Notes under the pieces: generated by a model
Databases searched by the model: none
Told to the model about the DNA's origin: nothing
The model's input: the letters and a program-made list of their open reading frames with translations, nothing else
Part shown: piece after piece, positions 25,159 through 29,401 of the stretch
Layout of the letters: the number at the start of each line of letters is the position of its first letter
Numbering within the stretch: position 1 is the stretch's first letter
Assembly (NCBI GenBank): GCA_030836365.1
Contig: JAURQB010000197.1
Location: 1 to 29,401, forward strand
Length of the DNA: 29,401 nt
Reading direction: 5' to 3'
From: Bdellovibrionota bacterium
GTDB taxonomy: Bacteria; Bdellovibrionota; Bacteriovoracia; Bacteriovoracales; Bacteriovoracaceae
Program-made: the position numbers and the translations under genes

Positions 25159-26010
25159 TTAATAACTATCCTGAACATCACCACAAGCAAAAATTCCTGA
25201 CACATTTGTCTCAGGTGTTCCATTTTTTGTTTTTATAAATTGGTGATCATCCAATTCAATTTGACCATTAAGAAATGCTGTATTTGGAGTGTGTCCAATA
25301 CCTAAAAAGAAACCATCTGTTTTTCTTTCAGTCACGTCGTTTGTTTTTAGGTTTTTGACTTTAATTCCAGTAACACCAGTTTGATCAAAAAGAATTTCTT
25401 CAACTGCTGTATCCCAAACAAATTCGATTTTTGGATTATCAAACGCTCTTTGTTGCATTGGCTTTGATGCTCTTAGGCTGTCTCTCCGATGAACAATGTA
25501 AACTTTAGAAGCAAATTTTGTTAGAAAGTTAGCTTCTTCCATCGCAGTATCTCCGCCACCAACTACGTGAACAACACGATCACGGTAGAAAAAACCATCA
25601 CAAGTTGCACATGCACTAACCCCTCTACCAATAAGTTCCATTTCATTCGGGAGTCCAAGATATTTTGCCGAAGCTCCTGTGGAGATGATAACTGTTTCGG
25701 CTTCTAGCTCCTTTCCACTTTCACACGTAATTTTAAATGGACGATTTGTCGTATCAATATCTGTCACTGTTTCTTGGCGATACTCAGCCTCAAATCGCTG
25801 CGCTTGTTTTTTCATGTTATCCATAAGCTCAGGTCCTTGAATTCCATCTGGAAATCCAGGAAAATTCTCTACATCTGTCGTTGTGGTTAATTGGCCACCA
25901 GGCTCATGTCCTTCTAAGATAAGCGGTGATAAATTTGCTCTTGCTGTATAAAGTGCAGCAGTGTGGCCTGCTGGGCCCGAACCGATAATAACTACTTTTC
26001 TTGATTCCAT
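25159..26010 (-). CDS. trxB: Thioredoxin reductase, cut short by an in-frame stop
   Basis: The frame encodes 283 residues of an otherwise perfect TrxB, which uses NADPH to reduce thioredoxin. The FAD motif is VVIIGSGPAGHTAALYTARA (6-25). The redox-active CATC is at 134-137. The NADPH motif is VVGGGDTAMEEANFL and HRRDSLRAS follows. It stops at IFACGDVQDSY, right before the RQA motif that completes the FAD site. The usual length of about 307 residues would be restored by reading through TAA at 25159. Every other motif is intact, so the stop is recent, a sequence error, or suppressed. AAGGAG 7 bases before the ATG supports the start. The gene follows the 77-residue protein by 47 bp. Confidence 0.9.
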   Translation of the reverse strand: MESRKVVIIGSGPAGHTAALYTARANLSPLILEGHEPGGQLTTTTDVENFPGFPDGIQGPELMDNMKKQAQRFEAEYRQETVTDIDTTNRPFKITCESGKELEAETVIISTGASAKYLGLPNEMELIGRGVSACATCDGFFYRDRVVHVVGGGDTAMEEANFLTKFASKVYIVHRRDSLRASKPMQQRAFDNPKIEFVWDTAVEEILFDQTGVTGIKVKNLKTNDVTERKTDGFFLGIGHTPNTAFLNGQIELDDHQFIKTKNGTPETNVSGIFACGDVQDSY

Positions 26011-26057
26011 TTAATTTCTCCTTGAGAGATAAATAGTAAACGTAAATGAATGAGTGT

Positions 26058-26291
26058 TTATTCTTGGCTTTCTTCTTCATCCATATCATCAAACTCAACA
26101 GCTAATTCACCATTAACCTCGAGCTCTCTTTTGATCACTTCTGGGCGATCATCTTTTTCATTATTTAATTCATACCATGCTTTTACACTAACTAAATCGT
26201 CTGGGTTTTCAGCCTGCGAGGTAACCTTAAATTGCTCGCCAGTAATTGAGCATTTGTATTTATAAAATCGGACATTCTTTTTGCGTGCCAT
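26058..26291 (-). CDS. Small acidic-tailed protein of unknown function (77 residues)
   Basis: The 77-residue protein starts MARKKNVRFYKYKCSITGEQ, continues with a mixed segment (NPDDLVSVKAWYELNNEKDD) and ends in a run of acidic residues. It has one Cys and no signal peptide or membrane helix. AAGGA seven bases before ATG 26291 fixes the start; the longer in-frame start at 26366 overlaps the promoter and lacks a ribosome site. A good sigma-70 promoter precedes it, and it probably drives trxB too. No family is recognised. Confidence 0.75.
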   Translation of the reverse strand: MARKKNVRFYKYKCSITGEQFKVTSQAENPDDLVSVKAWYELNNEKDDRPEVIKRELEVNGELAVEFDDMDEEESQE

Positions 26292-26337
26292 GACGTTCCT
26301 TCTCTTGAAAGTTTTTAAGCTTGCTTTGTGATCTAAC

Positions 26338-26366
26338 CTTATAAAACTTTTAGCGCATATGATCAA
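26338..26366 (-). promoter_or_regulatory. Sigma-70-type promoter for the small protein and trxB
   Basis: On the minus strand TTGATC (26361-26366) and TATAAG (26338-26343) are separated by exactly 17 bp. The -10 matches the consensus at five of six positions and the -35 at four. Transcription would start near 26331, giving a 40-base leader with AAGGA before the ATG at 26291. Confidence 0.65.
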
Positions 26367-26477
26367 GCCACAGAAGTAAATAAAATTCGCAATTTACCAC
26401 TGATTCTGCGTAGCGTTAAGTGGTTTTAATGGTAAAATTGTCATCAGTAATTGAAGAATTAACGATGAAGGATATGG

Positions 26478-28064
26478 ATGTCCGGAGTTCTCACCATTTT
26501 TACATTTATTTTCCTCTCTTTTGACGCTTATGCTCTAGAGGGGACAGCTCAAATTAAAACTATTTCAAAGAGTGGTAAAACTGCTGTTATTGGACACGGA
26601 TCGATTAAAAGCCTTCAAGAAAATGACATTGGTGCCTTCTTTGTCAAAGAGGGGGTTAGAGAAAAGCCAGTGTTCACTTTTTTGAGTGAAGCAAAATGCA
26701 TAAAAACCAGTGCCAAAGATTCTATTTGGTATCTCAAAACGCCTATTAATCTCGGTGAATTGGAGGGAAGTGAAGTTGTATTAATGACCAAAAGAAATAT
26801 TCTCGCCGGGCACGCTCAAAGTACAGAGCTTGGAAAGGTCATTTTTAGCGAACGCCAATCAATTAGAAACATTCATGGCCGCCAGACTTTTCCGGTTTGG
26901 TTACAAGAAAGGTATATGCAAGGTCGTCCAGTTGACCCTGAATTAGATGACCTCGATGATGAAGAAAAAGAATTTGCCTTCATGGAAAATGATGAAGAAA
27001 CAGATAAACCTATTATTGATGAAACCTTAGAGTTTGAAGAAGAAGCGATTGATCAAGGGGATCGCTATATCGAGGAATTTAATAAATATTCAAATATCAA
27101 GCTTCTCAAAAGAACCGGTAAAAAAGAATTGATCAGACAAAAACAGCGAGAGTCCGAGAGAGCGGAATTATTGAATCTTTCTAAAGGATCATTCTCAAAA
27201 CTTGATCGATATGAAAATGGGATAATTGATCTTTACGAAGACGTTTCAGTTGATAATCGTGATTTAATGGCGGATACGAGTAGTATTAATAGCTCTTTTC
27301 AAGAGTACAACATGGCGACCCGTGGACTTAAAAGACAAGTTTTGGAAAAAAGTAAAGATCTGAAAAAATTGGAGGACCCACTTTGGCCTTCAGGCCTAAG
27401 TGACCTTGAACTAAGACGTTATTTTCTTTCTCATGGAATCGATGAGTTTAATCAAAGAAAAGAGCTCATCCTCCATCATAAGCCAGCGCATGAGTTAACG
27501 ATGCGCTTGGCATTTTCTTTAAATAGAAATACGTCGGACGCTGACCCAAATTATCAAACTGTGAATAAAAGTGTTTATATTGGATACGAATGGCACTTAA
27601 TGAAAGCGAGTCATTTGTTACGCTATTTTTCTTTGGAATTTGGGGCCGAATCGACGAGCGGTCAATACGAAGTGGGAACAGATTTAAATGCCTATACTTA
27701 CGAATTTGCTGGGCGAATGATGCTAAATTTTTATTTAAATTCTTTTCCGTCAGCAGTGGGAAAGCTTAATTGGTACATTGGGGCGGGTGGAAAAATAGGT
27801 AATGCTGTTGTGAAGTCTGAAAATTTATCAAGGACATATAATTATTATCAACTTACTTTGCCCTCATTCCAGGCAGGCGTGAAGTATCGTTTTAGGGCCG
27901 GAGATGAAATTGATATACTTCCAAAAATCGGTTTGGGGTGGAATCTTGCGATGATTTTCGACAATCATTCTTTTTATAATTCTCGTGAATTATTTGATGA
28001 TATTAAAGCTAACTTTTATGCCGCGGATATAAAATTCGTTCTCGGCCTTGGTTTGTATTTTTAG
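26478..28064 (+). CDS. Exported protein with C-terminal outer-membrane barrel-like region
   Basis: The 528-residue protein has a signal peptide (VLTIFTFIFLSFDAYA, cleavage near 19-20). An N-terminal domain of about 100 residues follows (KTAVIGHGSIKSLQENDIGAFF). The middle is strongly acidic and helical (about 155-330, with runs such as DLDDEEKEF and ETLEFEEEAID). The C-terminal 180 residues have alternating strands (LTMRLAFSLNRN, SVYIGYEWHL, WYIGAGGKIG, FQAGVKYRFRAG), ending in FVLGLGLYF with the terminal aromatic typical of outer-membrane barrels. GAAGGA precedes the ATG at good distance. The next gene has the same plan and starts 8 bp later. Function unknown; no named family recognised. Confidence 0.75.
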   Translation: MSGVLTIFTFIFLSFDAYALEGTAQIKTISKSGKTAVIGHGSIKSLQENDIGAFFVKEGVREKPVFTFLSEAKCIKTSAKDSIWYLKTPINLGELEGSEVVLMTKRNILAGHAQSTELGKVIFSERQSIRNIHGRQTFPVWLQERYMQGRPVDPELDDLDDEEKEFAFMENDEETDKPIIDETLEFEEEAIDQGDRYIEEFNKYSNIKLLKRTGKKELIRQKQRESERAELLNLSKGSFSKLDRYENGIIDLYEDVSVDNRDLMADTSSINSSFQEYNMATRGLKRQVLEKSKDLKKLEDPLWPSGLSDLELRRYFLSHGIDEFNQRKELILHHKPAHELTMRLAFSLNRNTSDADPNYQTVNKSVYIGYEWHLMKASHLLRYFSLEFGAESTSGQYEVGTDLNAYTYEFAGRMMLNFYLNSFPSAVGKLNWYIGAGGKIGNAVVKSENLSRTYNYYQLTLPSFQAGVKYRFRAGDEIDILPKIGLGWNLAMIFDNHSFYNSRELFDDIKANFYAADIKFVLGLGLYF

Positions 28065-28072
28065 GAGATAAA

Positions 28073-29146
28073 ATGAATAAAGTAGCACTTTTATTACTCA
28101 TGATTTTTTCTCAGCTCGGCTTTGCTCTAGAGGTAGATGAGAAATTAACCTTGCGCTTTTTACGAACTTCATCCAGTAAAAAAACTGTTCTAATAAACAG
28201 AGGTTTAGAGGATGGTCTTGCTGAAGGAGATCATGCAAAATTCTACATAGATTCGGGGGTTATTGCGAGGGGAGTGATTGTTAAAATTTCACCAAGCCGT
28301 TCTGTCTGGTCCATATATTCTCTAGTCAAACCGGATGAAGTAATTTTAGAAAGGGTCGTTAATTTAAAGATATCGACACCTGTAAAACTCACGCAGGATA
28401 ATACTAAAATGATCAGTAATAATGATTCTCCTGCAAACTCTCTCGTGCCTCTTGCTCCGGATGCTTATGATGACCCATCAGTCGAATTGAGTGAAACCGA
28501 GAAGAAGGAATTAAGTGCAATGGAAGAGTCTAGCGAAGTTGTCGTCAATTCAGGAATGTTTGCCAAGCGTGATTACGAGGTTTGGGGGATGATTCACTTT
28601 ACAGGATTAGGTAGTACCTCAAGTCTAGGGGATCAAACAAGTAATACCGGTGATAACACATCCATTGATATTTCAGTTGGTTTTGAAAAGTACTTTTTAG
28701 GGATGAATAATTGGTTAAATAATATTTCCGTCCACGCTTTATTTTTTAATTCTAGCAAAAATGTTCAAGCGCTGGAGGGATCGCAATCAACATCATCAGT
28801 TCAAGAGTTTGGTGCAGGTGTAAATTATCATCTTTTTAATCCTCCTAATTCCTTTGGTCATATCATAGGCCACCTCACTTTGAGTTACGGTATCGGACTT
28901 GTCACAGATCTAATCACGATTAAAACTCTTAACAGCGCAGAGGATCCAAAAGAGTTTAGTGGTAGCTCAAACTTTTTAAGTGTTGGTTTTGGTGTTAAGT
29001 ATTATGCTTATAATGGTTTTGGTCTCAAATTGCTTCTTGACTATTACCAGCGAGGTGAGCTTTATGATATTGAAAATAATCAGGATGATTTCACTAAAAA
29101 TGTTTCAGGCCCTAGATTTCAGGTAGGTTTATCCTATCGTTGGTAG
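28073..29146 (+). CDS. Exported outer-membrane barrel-like protein, shorter relative of the preceding one
   Basis: The 357-residue protein has a signal peptide (VALLLLMIFSQLGFA, cleavage near 18). An N-terminal domain (KKTVLINRGLEDGLAEGDHAKFYIDSG) resembles the first domain of the upstream protein (KTAVIGHGSIKSLQENDIGAFF). A short acidic linker follows. The C-terminal half has glycine and aromatic-rich strands (ISVGFEKYFLG, FGAGVNYHLF, LSVGFGVKYYAYNGFGLKLLLDY) ending in FQVGLSYRW, a strong outer-membrane barrel signature. AGGAG precedes the ATG. Pairing and shared layout suggest a duplicated or jointly working pair. Export and barrel prediction are inferences; the function is unknown. Confidence 0.77.
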   Translation: MNKVALLLLMIFSQLGFALEVDEKLTLRFLRTSSSKKTVLINRGLEDGLAEGDHAKFYIDSGVIARGVIVKISPSRSVWSIYSLVKPDEVILERVVNLKISTPVKLTQDNTKMISNNDSPANSLVPLAPDAYDDPSVELSETEKKELSAMEESSEVVVNSGMFAKRDYEVWGMIHFTGLGSTSSLGDQTSNTGDNTSIDISVGFEKYFLGMNNWLNNISVHALFFNSSKNVQALEGSQSTSSVQEFGAGVNYHLFNPPNSFGHIIGHLTLSYGIGLVTDLITIKTLNSAEDPKEFSGSSNFLSVGFGVKYYAYNGFGLKLLLDYYQRGELYDIENNQDDFTKNVSGPRFQVGLSYRW

Positions 29147-29154
29147 GAGGAATT

Positions 29155-29401
29155 TTGGAAAAGTTTCAATTTGGCGGTATAGAGCGACTGTGTGGAAAAA
29201 ATGGTTACGAACGATTAAAAAATTCACATGTTCTCGTTATTGGCCTCGGAGGCGTGGGGTCATGGACAGCAGAGGCGTTGGCGAGAAGTGGAGTTGGGGA
29301 GCTGACTTTAATCGATCCTGACAGCGTTTGCACAACTAATATAAACAGGCAATTATTGGCACTAAATAGTACCGTTGGTAAATCAAAAGTTTTAGTTTTA
29401 A
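29155..29401 (+). CDS. tcdA: tRNA threonylcarbamoyladenosine dehydratase (partial, runs off the right edge)
   Basis: The first 82 codons read as the N-terminus of TcdA (CsdL/YgdL), an E1-like ThiF/MoeB relative that cyclises t6A to ct6A at tRNA position 37 with ATP. FGGIERLCG is followed by HVLVIGLGGVGSWTAEALARSGVGELTLIDPD, the ATP-binding Rossmann motif, then VCTTNINRQ and TVGKSK, all as in the family. The start is TTG at 29155 with AGGAGG four bases upstream. It lies 8 bp after the barrel gene and may share its transcript. The rest is outside the window. Confidence 0.9.
   Translation, partial: MEKFQFGGIERLCGKNGYERLKNSHVLVIGLGGVGSWTAEALARSGVGELTLIDPDSVCTTNINRQLLALNSTVGKSKVLVL

Noticed and set aside
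1..29401. Search for tRNA, rRNA, CRISPR arrays, insertion sequences and phage genes
   Set aside because: No cloverleaf-like segment, spaced repeat series, transposase motif or integrase was seen; all gaps between genes are under 300 bp.

Overview
The window is AT-rich, densely coded chromosomal DNA from a Gram-negative bacterium. It encodes lipoproteins, outer-membrane barrel candidates and signal peptides. No tRNA, rRNA, CRISPR array, insertion sequence or phage gene was found. The gene mix suggests a member of the Bdellovibrionota, near Bacteriovorax/Halobacteriovorax: small lipoproteins, an Asn-Arg-repeat protein, a mevalonate-pathway operon and numerous exported proteins of unknown function. 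This placement is inference from general resemblance, not from a marker gene.

Layout. 1-804 (-) is the 5' part of a lipoprotein gene running off the left edge. 1103-3971 holds cinA (-) divergent from a FAD-dependent oxidoreductase (+). 3979-6292 (-) holds two exported proteins of unknown function. 6377-8997 (-) is a membrane-proteostasis operon, nfeD / slipin / DOMON-like. 9040-10347 (+) is a guanine deaminase-like amidohydrolase. 10579-10974 (+) is an XRE regulator with clustered dyads upstream. 11002-11577 (-) is an Asn-Arg-repeat protein divergent from malate dehydrogenase (11653-12642, +), which has a strong terminator. 12694-14173 (-) carries a degenerate SGNH protein followed by two very small genes, one a lipoprotein. 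14271-16633 (+) is a translationally coupled pair of U32 proteins. 16608-18628 holds two RNA-methyltransferase-like genes.

The centrepiece is 18682-24157 (+): five tightly packed or overlapping genes, fni, mvaA, a GYDIA-type GHMP kinase, mvaD and a mevalonate kinase. Together they would convert HMG-CoA through mevalonate to IPP and DMAPP. HMG-CoA synthase and thiolase are not in the window. A degenerate crotonase-fold gene converges on the operon. 25087-26291 (-) holds a small conserved-looking protein and a thioredoxin reductase gene whose conserved C-terminus is cut by one in-frame TAA. 26478-29401 (+) holds two related exported proteins with barrel-like C-termini and the start of tcdA.

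The observations most worth a second look are the trxB nonsense codon, the GYDIA kinase standing where phosphomevalonate kinase is expected, and three proteins that keep a fold but have lost catalytic or cluster residues (U32 partner, SGNH protein, crotonase). A fourth is a pair of very small genes, the second preceded by a sigma-54-like site.
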